Numbered from the stretch's first letter, positions 10,695 to 22,242 are shown. The stretch is 64,000 nucleotides of DNA from Cavia porcellus (GCF_034190915.1 NW_026947543.1:1302001-1366000); one strand, 5' to 3'. Made by a program: numbers and translations. The notes: generated by a model not told the origin, from the letters alone.

Positions 10695-13136
10695 GGATGA
10701 ATATTCTTGGCCTGGTATGCCACAATATTCTCTCTGAAGGCTTCACTGCTCAGAATTTGTGGATGGAAATGCTTGCCAATCTACACATTGATGTACTTTC
10801 AATGGGATATTAAATATGCCAGGGCCTGGCAGATGACCTCTGCCATGTCCTATCCTTGAGCATACGCTTTTCCCTTGTCATGTCAGTCATTTGGCTGAGT
10901 CCTGTTCCCTAAGCTATTCAGTCAAGACTTATTGGCATCATTCACCTGCAGTATAAGAGCTTTCTGTGAAATTTCTCAGCAGAAATCCTCTGCAAGCACA
11001 TAGCTTTGGATATGAGAGACAGTGGTGGAAGTTGAATTTCAAGGGCAGATATTTGAAAACAATGAAACAAGCCCCGAATAAGATCTTTACATGTTTCCCA
11101 GATGAATATGTTTGGAAATATGGGGGAAGATGGAGATCAAGGCTGGGAAGAGTGCACACCCATTTCAAGGTACAAAAACCAGGGAAAAACATGGGCAAGC
11201 AAGAGAGCTGGTTAATCTGATGTAAAAATCTTTGAGGATGAAAGGAAAATTATATTCTCATGATGATATAATCAGGCTGTAGAAGTGAAGTTCTCATGTG
11301 GGTTGTCCTATGTGTGGCCTTCTGCATTGGGCAGGGGATGCAGGACAGTAGATCTTCAAATAAATCTGGTGGAACACAAAATACTGAAAAAAATAATTCA
11401 GCCTAAATCCTGTGTATTCCTTCCCTTTGAGAACATATATGGATAATGTATGAAGTTTCAAAAGAGAAAATGTCTATTGGGTCATGGTTTCAACAATGAA
11501 ATGGTCACTTCACATAACATTTTGAATTTTGCTTTCACCATTGCTCATGTACCAGGCCTGAGTAAAGCAGAATGCAGAGTAAGCCTCATCAATAGTTGTG
11601 CATTCCATAAGTGGTTTTAAAACCAGTGAAACCCTTTGGACTTAGTGTTTGTATTTAATTGGTTGATTGGTTTTGCAAATTGTTTGTTTTCCTATTTTTA
11701 ACTTTGTGAGTCAGGGAAGCCCTCACTCATAGTGATTTCGACCTCTCCAAAAGCTCTGAAGTTATTCATGTAACAGCTATTACATGCTATAAGTTTCTCC
11801 TATTAAAACTTGAAAGACTAACAGACTCTGCTACTTTTCATCTAAATTCAGTGTTGGGCTAAGTTCAGGGTTGGACTTTTTACAAGTCCTTTGAAATGTG
11901 TCCTCCTCTAGTCACTGGTCGTGCTGGAATTTACTTTCTTGTGAAGACAGGATTTGAGCAAATTGACACAAGTACAGTTTGCCACTACTCTGGACACCTG
12001 GTTAAATATCGAGTTCCCTAAATGGTGTGTGTTTTACTTTGATCTCTCCTGACACTTTGCTCATCCAGTTAGAACCACAGGGCTCCAGGCCATAGCGTTC
12101 CAGGCCTAAACAAGAAAATTTCCATTCCGTTTTGGGAGTTCATTCGTCTCTCATAATTACTTTTTCCACAAATGGGTGCTTCAGGAGAGGCCCTGTCCAA
12201 ATGTGGAGAGGCCCATTTTCATTCACTCACTTTCAGACTTTCTAAGATTTTCAGTTACTAGAGAGTTGCCCAGATTTGCCATTGTCAAGGGACAGTGCAC
12301 TTCACTTGAAATTGTGCAGTATTACTTCATGTGTCTCCGTGGAAATTCCACCAATGGGAAACTCTCGCTGTAGTCATCTCCAAGTGTTGCTTCATAAGAA
12401 AATATAACTAACAAAGGATGTGGTTTCAAGCAGAATGAGAAAAGGAGAGATTATTTTTATTTCAGTGCAGGTTGACCTTTCAAAGAAACAGTAATTCCTA
12501 TCAAATAGGAGGTAAAATCTTTTGTAAAGAGACATGGACATGACACACTCAACTTTATGTCACTTTTTTTAAAACGCCAAGGGCATTTGAGAAATTCTTG
12601 GCTGCTGAATTGTCCCTTTTTGCAAATTTCTCTTAGGTAAGACACTCCAGCTCCTTCAAACCATGGTACAGTTCCTTCCATGTAAAAAACCAAAGCAAAA
12701 AACAAAATAAATTAAAACAAAACCCATCAAGTTACATTTGAGAGCACACAATTGCTCATAGGCCCACGATTCAAGAAGCTAGAGGTACAGAATCCTCAGC
12801 CTTCAGCCCATGGCCTCAAGTTTTGTCTCTATCATGGCCCCTCAATTCCCTGGCATGTCCACATTAACTCATGAATCTTTACTCATTTCCTCTTCAAATG
12901 CACAGGATCCAATATATTTGAACCCTGTTCACCTGGGCTGTAATCATCCAAGGACACACCAGAGGAAGGGCAGCCACTCCCTTGCCTGGGACCTTGGAGC
13001 TTATCACAATAGAAATGGACACCTGAACAAGGGGAGCCAAAACAAAGAGAGGCATATTCCTAAAGCCTGAAGCACAGAAGCTACCTATAGACAAGTAGTG
13101 GGATTTCACAAATTATGTAAGAATCTCTGTGCACAT

Positions 13137-13254
13137 GCTTGGCATGGCCTCTCATGCCTATAATCCCAGCAATCTGGGGGCTGAGGTGGATGGATCCTTG
13201 GGAGTTCCAGTCCATCTTGGGCTACGAATTTATCCCAAGGCCTCTTTCAACAAC
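13137..13254 (+). repeat. B1/proto-B1-like SINE, unit 4
   Basis: Same insertion. It reads GGCATGGCCTCTCATGCC as in unit 3 but GCTGAGGTGG, one visible difference within this near-twin pair. Confidence 0.75.
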
Positions 13255-13820
13255 TACATAAGATGCTGTTTCCAAAAAGCGGACAACATTAAACTAGACA
13301 CACTTGGTCTAGGTCCCTGGGTTCACTACATGAGTTGTGGAGTCTAAATATTCCATGCCATGAGAAAATACCTGGGATTTCTAGTGAAAGGGGCATTTGC
13401 ATCCCTTTTCTAAGGGTTTCCCTTTCACCATTTTACAGTTGAATTATGGGAAAACCTGCTGGTGTTAAGGTATTGAGCTAGTACCTCATGTTTAGTGTTC
13501 AGGGTTATGCTGGAATGGCTGCAGACCTCCTTGAAATAGCGATTGCAGACAAGTGAACCCCGAGCAAGCTGGATAGTTGAAGCAGGCACTCCAAATATTC
13601 ATGCACTGCAAGGATTCACTTTCATTTTGGGTCTCATCTTCTGGTTGCTGGCTTTTAGTGCTAACTGATACTACCATGGTGGCAGTAATCCAGCAGAGAC
13701 TGCATGTATGGTTTGCAGGTGTGCTTCCCAAGCCACCAGAAACTTGGCAGAACCCAAATCATGGTGGCATTTTCTTTCCTCCCTTGAAACATTTGGCTTT
13801 CTACGTTTGATAACTGAATA

Positions 13821-14544
13821 GACTGGGCTAGTCACATTTGGACCCCATATACCACAAACAGAGCTAAAGACAGAGCCAATTACTTCCCTCCACTTGTCAA
13901 AATATGTCAAATTTGCTTGATCACCACAAGATCAAAGAAAATTCTGAGGCAACTTAGAGAGGTTAATCAAATACTGCATGATTGGAATGGCTGTGGTTGT
14001 ATGAGGTGGAAAGCTGCAGAGTTGGGCTGAAACTGTTCACAGAAATCCACAGGCTTGTGGTTGCCAGGCAAGCATACTGGGCTGAGATTGGCTGAACATC
14101 CCTGTGAGGTGGATTTTAGGCTCTAGGTTTGAAAATTTAAAAGACAGGGATAGTCAAGTTTGGAACCCATAGACCTCAGACATACCAAAAGGTTTTCCAA
14201 TTACTTCCCTATACTTCTCAAAATATGTCAAATTTTCTTGATCACTACAACTGTAAAAAAAAATTCTGAGGCAACATAGAGAGGCTAATCAAATACTACA
14301 TGATTGGAATGGCTGTGGTTGTATGAGGTGGAAAGCTGCAGAGTTGGGCTGTAACAGTTCCCAGAAATCCACAAGCTTGTGGTTGCCAGGCAACCACAAT
14401 GGGCTGTGATGGGCTGAGCACCATTGTGAGCTGGACTTTAGGCTCTAGGATACAAGTGTGCAGTAGGAGACCTGAGTCACAATGCTGGGCGTGGCCATGG
14501 AGACCTCAGTGGCACAGAGGACCTTGTAGGGCAAGATATAAATA
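13821..14544 (+). promoter_or_regulatory. Candidate promoter, unit 4, with consensus TATA and a damaged X-box A
   Basis: X-box A (14060-14072) ends GGCAAG, breaking the right half of the palindrome; X-box B (14382-14394) is intact but its CCAAT is ATGGG. TATAAATA is present at 14537-14544. TGAGTCA is at 14473 and the weak third X-box at 14491. Confidence 0.35.
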
Positions 14545-16987
14545 GGATGAATATTCTTGGCCTGGTATGCCACAATATTCTCTCTGAAGGCTTCACTGCT
14601 CAGAATTTGTGGATGGAAATGCTTGCCAATCTACACATTGATGTACTTTCAATGGGATATTAAATATGCCAGGGCCTGGCAGATGACCTCTGCCATGTCC
14701 TATCCTTGAGCATACGCTTTTCCCTTGTCATGTCAGTCATTTGGCTGAGTCCTGTTCCCTAAGCTATTCAGTCAAGACTTGCTGGCATCATTCACCTGCA
14801 GTATAAGAGCTTTCTGTGAAATTTCTCAGCAGAAATCCTCTGCAAGCACATAGCTTTGGATATGAGAGACAGTGGTGGAAGTTGAATTTCAAGGGCAGAT
14901 ATTTGAAAACAATGAAACAAGCCCCGAATAAGATCTTTACATGTTTCCCAGATGAATATGTTTGGAAATATGGGGGAAGATGGAGATCAAGGCTGGGAAG
15001 AGTGCACACCCATTTCAAGGTACAAAAACCAGGGAAAAACATGGGCAAGCAAGAGAGCTGGTTAATCTGATGTAAAAATCTTTGAGGATGAAAGGAAAAT
15101 TATATTCTCATGATGATATAATCAGGCTGTAGAAGTGAAGTTCTCATGTGGGTTGTCCTATGTGTGGCCTTCTGCATTGGGCAGGGGATGCAGGACAGTA
15201 GATCTTCAAATAAATCTGGTGGAACACAAAATACTGAAAAAAATAATTCAGCCTAAATCCTGTGTATTCCTTCCCTTTGAGAACATATATGGATAATGTA
15301 TGAAGTTTCAAAAGAGAAAATGTCTATTGGGTCATGGTTTCAACAATGAAATGGTCACTTCACATAACATTTTGAATTTTGCTTTCACAGTTGCTCATGT
15401 ACCAGGCCTGAGTAAAGCAGAATGCAGAGTAAGCCTCATCAATAGTTGTGCATTCCATAAGTGGTTTTAAAACCAGTGAAACCCTTTGGACTTAGTGTTT
15501 GTATTTAATTGGTTGATTGGTTTTGCAAATTGTTTGTTTTCCTATTTTTAACTTTGTGAGTCAGGGAAGCCCTCACTCATAGTGATTTCGACCTCTCCAA
15601 AAGCTCTGAAGTTATTCATGTAACAGCTATTACATGCTATAAGTTTCTCCTATTAAAACTTGAAAGACTAACAGACTCTGCTACTTTTCATCTAAATTCA
15701 GTGTTGGGCTAAGTTCAGGGTTGGACTTTTTACAAGTCCTTTGAAATGTGTCCTCCTCTAGTCATTGGTCGTGCTGGAATTTACTTTCTTGTGAAGACAG
15801 GATTTGAGCAAATTGACACAAGTACAGTTTGCCACTACTCTGGACACCTGGTTAAATATCGAGTTCCCTAAATGGTGTGTGTTTTACTTTGATCTCTGCT
15901 GACACTTTGCTCATCCAGTTAGAACCACAGGGCTCCAGGCCATAGCGTTCCAGGCCGAAACAAGAAAATTTCCATTCCGTTTTGGGAGTTCATTCGTCTC
16001 TCATAATTACTTTTTCCACAAATGTGTGCTTCAGGAGAGGCCCTGTCCAAATGTGGAGAGGCCCATTTTCATTCACTCACTTTCAGACTTTCTAAGATTT
16101 TCAGTTACTAGAGAGTTGCCCAGACTTGCCATTGTCAAGGGACAGTGCACTTCACTTGAAATTGTGCAGTATTACTTCATGTGTCTCCGTGGAAATTCCA
16201 CCAATGGGAAACTCTCGCTGTAGTCATCTCCAAGTGTTGCTTCATAAGAAAATATAACTAACAAAGGATGTGGTTTCAAGCAGAATGAGGAAAGGAGGGA
16301 TCATCTTTATTTCAGTGCAGGTTGACCTTTCAAAGAAACAGTAATTCCTATCAAATAGGAGGTAAAATCTTTTGTAAAGAGACATGGACATGACACACTC
16401 AACTTTATGTCACTTTTTTTAAAACGCCAAGGGCATTTGAGAAATTCTTGGCTGCTGAATTGTCCCTTTTTGCAAATTTCTCTTAGGTAAGACACTCCAG
16501 CTTCTTCAAACCATGGTACAGTTCCTTCCATGTAAAAAACCAAAGCAAAAAACAAAATAAATTAAAACAAAACCCATCAAATTACATTTGAGAGCACACA
16601 ATTGCTCAGCAGGCCCACTATTCAAGAAGCTAGATGTACAGAATCCTCAGCCTTCAGCCCATGGCCTGAAGTTTTGTCTCTATCATGGCCCCTCAATTCC
16701 CTGGCATGTCCACATTAACTCATGAATCTTTACTCATATCCTCTTCAAATGCACAGGATCCAATATATTTGAACCCTGTTCACCTGGGCTGTAATCATCC
16801 AAGGACACACCAGAGGAAGGGCAGCCACTCCCTTGCCTGGGGCCTTGGAGCTTATCACAATAGAAATGGACACCTGAACAAGGGGAGCCAAAACAAAGAG
16901 AGGCATATTCCTAAAGCCTGAAGCACAGAAGCTACCTATAGACCAGTAGTGGAATTTCACAAATTATGTAAGAATCTCTGTGCACAT

Positions 16988-17105
16988 GCTTGGCATGGTC
17001 CCTCATGCCTATAATCCCAGCAATCTGGGGGCTGAGGTGGATGGATCCTTGGGAGTTCCAGTCCATCTTGGGCTACGAATTTATCTCAAGGCCTCTTTCA
17101 ACAAC
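16988..17105 (+). repeat. B1/proto-B1-like SINE, unit 5
   Basis: Same insertion in its commonest form: GGCATGGTCCCTCATGCC, GCTGAGGTGG and TTATCTCAAGG. Confidence 0.75.
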
Positions 17106-17671
17106 TACATAAGATGCTGTTTCCAAAAAGAGGACAACATTAAACTAGACACACTTGGTCTAGGTCCCTGGGTTCACTACATGAGTTGTGGAGTCTAATT
17201 ATTCCATGCCATGAGAAAATACCTGGGATTTCTAGGGAAAGGGGCATTTGCATCCCTTTTCTAAGGGTTTCCCTTCCACCATGTTACAGTTGAATTCTGG
17301 GAAAACCTGCTGGTGTTAAGATATTGAGCTAGTACCTCATGTTTAGTGTTCAGGGTTATGCTGGAATGGCTGCAGACCTCCTTGAAATAGCGATTGCAGA
17401 CAAGTGAACCCCGAGGAAGCTGGATAGTTGAAGCAGGCACTCCAAATATTCATGCACTGCAAGGATTCACTATCGTTTTGGGTCTCATCTTCTGGTTGCT
17501 GGCTTTTAGTGCTAACTGATACGTCCATGCTGGCAGTAATCCAGCAGAGACTGCATGTATGGTTTGCAGGTTTGCTTCCCAAGCCACCAGAAACTTGGCA
17601 GAACCCAAATCATTGTGGCATTTTCTTTCCTCCCTTGAAACTTTTGGCTTTCTAAGTTTGATAATTGAATA

Positions 17672-18394
17672 GACTGGGCTAGTCACCTTTGGACCCCATA
17701 TACCACAAACAGAGCTAAAGACAGAGCCAATTACTTCCCTCCACTTGTCAAAATATGTCAAATTTGCTTGATCACCACAACTTCAAAGAAAATTCTGAGG
17801 CAACTTAGAGAGGTGAATCAAATACTGCATGATTGGAATGGCTGTGGTTGTATGAGGTGGAAAGCTGCAGAGTTGGGATGAAACTGTTCACAGAAATCCA
17901 CAGGCTTGTGGTTGCCAGGCAACCACACTGGGCTGAGATTGGCTGAACATCCCTGTGAGGTGGAATTTAGGCTCTAGGTTTTAAAATTTAAAAGACTGGG
18001 ATAGTCAAGTTTGGAACCCATAGACCTCAGACATACCAAAAGGTTTTCCAATTACTTCCCTCCACTTCTCAAAATATGTCAAATTTTCTTGATCACTACA
18101 ACTGTAAAAAAAATTTTGAGGCAACATAGAGAGGCTAATCAAATACTGCATGATTGGAATGGCTGTGGTTGTATGAGGTGGAAAGCTGCAGATTTGGGCT
18201 GAAACATTTCCCAGAAATCCACAAGCTTGTGGTTGCCAGGCAACCACAATGGGCTGTGATTGGCTGAGCACCATTGTGAGCTGGACTTTAGGCTCTAGGA
18301 TACAAGTGTGCAGTAGGAGACCTGAGTCACAATGCTGGGCGTGGCCATGGAGACCTCAGTGGCACAGAGGACCTTGTAGGGCAAGATTTAAATA
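17672..18394 (+). promoter_or_regulatory. Candidate promoter, unit 5
   Basis: This is the first unit with ATTGG intact after both X-boxes (A 17911-17923, B 18232-18244). The B palindrome extends to 23 bp. TGAGTCA is at 18323-18329, the third site is GTGGCC at 18341 and ATTTAAATA at 18386-18394. Confidence 0.4.
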
Positions 18395-19246
18395 GGATGA
18401 ATATTCTTGGCCTGGTATGCCACAATATTCTCTCTGAAGGCTTCACTGCTCAGAATTTGTGGATGGAAATGCTTGCCAATCTACACATTGATGTACTTTC
18501 AATGGGATATTAAATATGCCAGGGCCTGGCAGATGACCTCTTCCATGTCCTATCCTTGAGCATACGCTTTTCCCTTGTCATGTCAGTCATTTTGCTGAGT
18601 CCTGTTCCCTAAGCTATTCAGTCAAGACTTATTGGCATCATTCACCTGCAGTATAAGAGCTTTCTGTGAAATTTCTCAGCAGAAATCCTCTGCAAGCACA
18701 TAGCTTTGGATATGAGAGACAGTGGTGGAAGTTGAATTTCAAGGGCAGATATTTGAAAACAATGAAACAAGCCCCGAATAAGATCTTTACATGTTTCCCA
18801 GATGAATATGTTTGGAAATATGGGGGAAGATGGAGATCAAGGCTGGGAAGAGTGCACACCCATTTCAAGGTACAAAAACCAGGGAAAAACATGGGCAAGC
18901 AAGAGAGCTGGTTAATCTGATGTAAAAATCTTTGAGGATGAAAGGAAAATTATATTCTCATGATGATATAATCAGGCTGTAGAAGTGAAGTTCTCATGTG
19001 GGTTGTCCTATGTGTGGCCTTCTGCATTGGGCAGGGGATGCAGGACAGTAGATCTTCAAATAAATCTGGTGGAACACAAACTACTGAAAAAAAATTCAGC
19101 CAAAATCCTGTGTATTCCTTAGCTTTGAGAACATATATGAATATTGTACGAAGTTTCAAAAGAGTAAGTGTCTATTGGGTCATGGTTTCAACAATGAAAT
19201 GGTCACTTCACATAACATTTTGAATTTTGCTTTCACAGTTGCTCAT

Positions 19247-20300
19247 GTACCGGGCCTGAGTAAAGCAGAATGCAGAGTAAGCCTCATCAATAGTTGTGCA
19301 TTCCATAAGTGGTTTTAAAACCAGTGAAACCCTTTGGACTTAGTGTTTGTATTTAATTGGTTGATTGGTTTTTCAAATTGTTTGTTTTACTATTTTTAAC
19401 TTTGTGAGTCAGGGAAGCCCTCACTCATAGTGATTTCGACCTCTCCAAAAGCTCTGAAGTTATTCATGTAACAGCTATTACATGCTATAAGTTTCTCCTA
19501 TTAAAACTTGAAAGACTAACAGACTCTGCTACTTTTCATCTAAATTCAGTGTTGGGCTAACTTCAGTGTTGGACCTTTTACAAGTCCTTTGAAATGTGTC
19601 CTCCTCTAGTCACTGGTCGTGCTGGAATTTACTTTCTTGTGAAGACAGGATTTGAACAAATTGACACAAGTACAGTTTGCCACTACTCTGGACACCTGGT
19701 TAAATATCGAGTTCCCTAAATGGTGTGTGTTTTACTTTGATCTCTGCTCACACTTTGCTCATCCAGTTAGAACCACAGGGCTCCAGGCCATAGCATTCCA
19801 GGCCTAAACAAGAAAATTTCCATTCCGTTTTGGGAGTTCATTCGTCTCTCATAATTACTTTTTCCACAAATGTGTGCTTCAGGAGAGGCCCGGTCTAAAT
19901 GTGGAGAAGCCCATTTTCATTCACTCACTTTCAGACTTTCTAAGATTTTCAGTTACTAGAGGTTTGCCCAGACTTGCCATTGTCAAGGGACAGTGTACTT
20001 CACTTGAAGATGTGCAGTATTACTTCATGTGTCTCCGTGGAAATTCCACCAATGGGAAACTCTTGCTGTAGTCATCTCCAAGTGTTTCTGCGTAAGAAAA
20101 TATAACTAACAAAGGATGTGGTTTCAAGCAGAATGAGGAAAGGAGGGATCATCTTTATTTCAGTGCAGGTTGACCTTTCAAAGAAACAGTAATTCCTATC
20201 AAATAGGAGGTAAAATCTTTTGTAAAGAGACATGGACATGACACGCTCAACTTTATGTCACTTTTTTTAAAACGCCAAGGGCATTTGTGAAATTCTTGGC
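19247..20300. other. Unit 6, first ~1.05 kb: no recognised element
   Basis: AT-rich sequence with no family I recognise. It holds an AP-1-like TGAGTCA at 19405-19411 and scattered isolated CpGs (TTTCGACC, GGTCGTGC, TATCGAG, TTCCGTTT, ATTCGTC, CTCCGTGG). Open frames here start only at GTG or TTG on either strand and are not supported as genes. The matching stretch of each other unit is alike. Confidence 0.8.
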
Positions 20301-20307
20301 TGCTGAA

Positions 20308-20341
20308 TTGTCCCTTTTTGCAAATTTCTCTTAGGTAAGAC
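20308..20341 (+). other. Juxtaposed splice acceptor and donor motif (recursive-splice-like), unit 6
   Basis: A pyrimidine-rich run ends TTTCTCTTAG at 20334 and is followed directly by GTAAGAC. The acceptor AG and donor GTAAG thus share one junction, the form known for recursive splice sites in long introns of flies and vertebrates. It is present in every unit (for instance 1088/1089 in unit 1). No transcript evidence exists here, and a chance match cannot be excluded. Confidence 0.3.
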
Positions 20342-20381
20342 ACTCCAGCTTCTTCAAACCATGGTACAGTTCCTTCCATGT

Positions 20382-20420
20382 AAAAAACCAAAGCAAAAAA
20401 CAAAATAAATTAAAACAAAA
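20382..20420 (+). repeat. A-rich tract, unit 6
   Basis: About 40 bp dominated by A with interspersed C, G and T, containing one AATAAA. It could be a decayed poly(A) tail of an old retroposed sequence upstream, or simple low-complexity DNA. It is present in all units; unit 1 is one A shorter at its end. Confidence 0.5.
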
Positions 20421-20532
20421 CCCATCAAATTACATTTGAGAGCACACAATTGCTCAGCAGGCCCACTATTCAAGAAGCTAGAGGTACAGAATCCTCAGCC
20501 TTCAGCCCATGGCCTGAAGTTTTGTCTCTATC

Positions 20533-20769
20533 ATGGCCCCTCAATTCCCTGGCATGTCCACATTAACTCATGAATCTTTACTCATTTCCTCTTCAAATGC
20601 ACAGGATCCAATATATTTGAACCCTGTTCACCTGGGCTGTAATCATCCAAGGACACACCAGAGGAAGGGCAGCCACTCCCTTGCCTGGGGCCTTGGAGCT
20701 TATCACAATAGAAATGGACACCTGAACAAGGGGAGCCAAAACAAAGAGAGGCATATTCCTAAAGCCTGA
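20533..20769 (+). other. 78-codon ATG open frame, unit 6 (coding status unsupported)
   Basis: It starts TATCATGGCC, a fair match to the mammalian initiation context, and runs 78 codons rich in H, N, S and P. I recognise no domain, signal peptide or membrane segment. An in-frame ATG-GCC-TGA sits 24 bases upstream in most units; in units 3 and 4 the TGA is TCA, giving 86 codons. It is open in every unit except unit 2, where a 1-bp insertion ends it after 36 codons (5134-5244). With copies this alike, an open frame is weak evidence for coding. It is probably not a gene. Confidence 0.15.
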
Positions 20770-20835
20770 AGCACAGAAGCTACCTATAGACCAGTAGTGG
20801 GATTTCACAAATTATGTAAGAATCTCTGTGCACAT

Positions 20836-20953
20836 GCATGGCATAGTCCCTCATGCCTATAATCCCAGCAATCTGGGGGCTGAGGTGGATGGATCCTTGG
20901 GAGTTCCAGTCCATCTTGGGCTACGAATTTATCTCAAGGCCTCTTTCAACAAC
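20836..20953 (+). repeat. B1/proto-B1-like SINE, unit 6
   Basis: Same insertion with two changes in its first 15 bases (GCATGGCATAGTCCC), shared only with unit 7. Confidence 0.75.
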
Positions 20954-21084
20954 TACATAAGATGCTGTTTCCAAAAAGAGGACAACATTAAACTAGACAC
21001 ACTTGGTCTAGGTCCCTGGGTTCACTACATGAGTTGTGGAGTCTAATTATTCCATGCCATGAGAAAATACCTGGGATTTTTAGT

Positions 21085-21112
21085 GAAAGGGGCATTTGCA
21101 TCCCTTTTCTAA
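21085..21112 (+). promoter_or_regulatory. Octamer motif in a partly symmetric context, unit 6
   Basis: ATTTGCAT, the POU/OCT consensus, lies at 21094-21101, flanked by GAAAGGGG on the left and CCCTTTTC on the right, which can pair imperfectly. It occurs in all units at the same place (1846-1853 in unit 1), about 140 bp after the SINE. OCT binding is inferred only. Confidence 0.3.
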
Positions 21113-21129
21113 GGGTTTCCCTTTCACTA

Positions 21130-21519
21130 TGTTACAGTTGAATTCTGGGAAATCCTGCTGGTGATAAGGTATTGAGCTAGTACCTCATGTTTAGTGTTCA
21201 GGGTTATGCTGGAATGGCTGCAGACCTCCTTGAAATAGCGATTGCAGACAAGTGAACCCCGAGGAAGCTGGATAGTTGAAGCAGGCACTCCAAATATTCA
21301 TGCACTGCAAGGATTCACTTTCATTTTGGGTCTCATCTTCTGGTTGCTGGCTTTTAGTGCTAACTGATACTACCATGGTGGCAGTAATCCAGCAGAGACT
21401 GCATGTATGGTTTGCAGGTTTGCTTCCCAAGCCACCAGAAACTTGGCAGAACCCAAATCATTGTGGCATTTTCTTTCCTCCCTTGAAACTTTTGGCTTTC
21501 TAAGTTTGATAATTGAATA
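21130..21519. other. Unit 6, ~390 bp between octamer and module A: no recognised element
   Basis: I see no gene, repeat family or strong motif here. Overlapping non-ATG frames run on both strands with no family resemblance. Group I and II variants are dense here (GTGTG/GTTTG near 21418, CTACG/CTAAG near 21502), useful for sorting units. Confidence 0.7.
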
Positions 21520-22149
21520 GACTGGGCTAGTCACCTTTGGACCCCATATACCACAAACAGAGCTAAAGACAGAGCCAATTACTTCCCTCCACTTGTCAAA
21601 ATATGTCAAATTTGCTTGATCACCACAACTTCAAAGAAAATTCTGAGGCAACTTAGAGAGGTGAATCAAATACTGCATGATTGGAATGGCTGTGGTTGTA
21701 TGAGGTGGAAAGCTGCAGAGTTGGGCTGAAACTGTTCACAGAAATCCACAGGCTTGTGGTTGCCAGGCAACCACACTGGGCTGAGATTGGCTGAACATAT
21801 CTGTGAGGTGGATTTTAGGCTCTAGGTTTGAAAATTTAAAAGACTGGAATAGTCAAGTTTGGAACCCATAGACCTCAGACATACCAAAAGGTTTTCCAAT
21901 TACTTCCCTCCACTTCTCAAAATATGTCAAATTTTCTTGATCACTACAACTGTAAAAAAAATTCTGAGGCAACATAGAGAGGCTAATCAAATACTGCATG
22001 ATTGGAATGGCTGTGGTTGTATGAGGTGGAAAGCTGCAGAGTTGGGCTGAAACAGTTCACAGAAATCCACAAGCTTGTGGTTGCCAGGCAACCACAATGG
22101 GCTGTGATTGGCTGAGCACCATTGTGAGCTGGACTTTAGGCTCTAGGAT
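21520..22149 (+). repeat. Internal tandem duplication of ~322 bp (modules A and B), unit 6
   Basis: Module A (21520-21828) and module B (21842-22149) align from GACTGG..TAGTCA through TTAGGCTCTAGG. They share the CCAATTACTTCCCTCCACTT block, CAAAATATGTCAAATTT, TTCTGAGGCAAC, GCATGATTGGAATGG and the X-box palindrome. Differences between A and B far exceed those between units, so this duplication predates the array. All full units have it; the truncated unit 17 shows only the start of A. Confidence 0.9.
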
Positions 22150-22242
22150 ACAAGTGTGCAGTAGGAGACCTGAGTCACAATGCTGGGCGTGGCCATGGAG
22201 ACCTCAGTGGCACAGAGGACCTTGTAGGGCAAGATTTAAATA
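21520..22242 (+). promoter_or_regulatory. Candidate promoter, unit 6
   Basis: X-box A 21759-21771, X-box B 22080-22092, TGAGTCA 22171-22177, third site GTGGCC 22189-22202 and ATTTAAATA 22234-22242. Each module also holds a forward CCAAT (near 21577 and 21897) and another ATTGG in GCATGATTGG, so three CCAAT pentamers per module. Confidence 0.4.

Larger units (their letters stand above)
7698..11548 (+). repeat. Array unit 3 (group I, twin of unit 4)
   Basis: This is the longest unit at 3851 bp. It shares with unit 4 alone CAGATTTGCC near 8421, GCCTCAAG near 8962, AAAAAGCGGAC near 9424 and the consensus TATA motif ATATAAATA at 10686. The GCCTGAAG to GCCTCAAG change removes a stop codon and extends the 78-codon frame to 86 codons. 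The 3' junction reads TTTCACCATTG, as in unit 2. Confidence 0.95.
11549..15398 (+). repeat. Array unit 4 (group I, twin of unit 3)
   Basis: This unit is 3850 bp and very close to unit 3, including the improved TATA at 14536. It differs by an altered X-box A, where the right half reads GGCAAG instead of GGCAAC at 14067-14072, and by keeping the CTTTCACAG acceptor at its 3' junction. Confidence 0.95.
15399..19246 (+). repeat. Array unit 5 (transition from group I to group II)
   Basis: The first 0.8 kb still shows group I marks such as CTCTCGCTGTAG near 16212. From about 16.6 kb onward it carries the right-hand variants (CAGCAGGCCC, GACCAGTAGT, CAGGTTTGCTTCCC, CAACTTCAAAG). It is the first unit with an intact CCAAT box in module B and an open 75-codon frame. 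Length is 3848 bp, the modal value for the rest of the array. Confidence 0.95.

Noticed and set aside
17450..17761. 103-codon minus-strand open frame (also in units 8, 9, 10, 12, 13)
   Set aside because: It starts at TTG, has no domain I know and overlaps module A; it is absent or shorter in other units.
18005..18274. 89-codon minus-strand ATG frame across module B
   Set aside because: It reads straight through the X-box palindrome and CCAAT box and is open in only some units; the repeated regulatory motif explains the sequence better.
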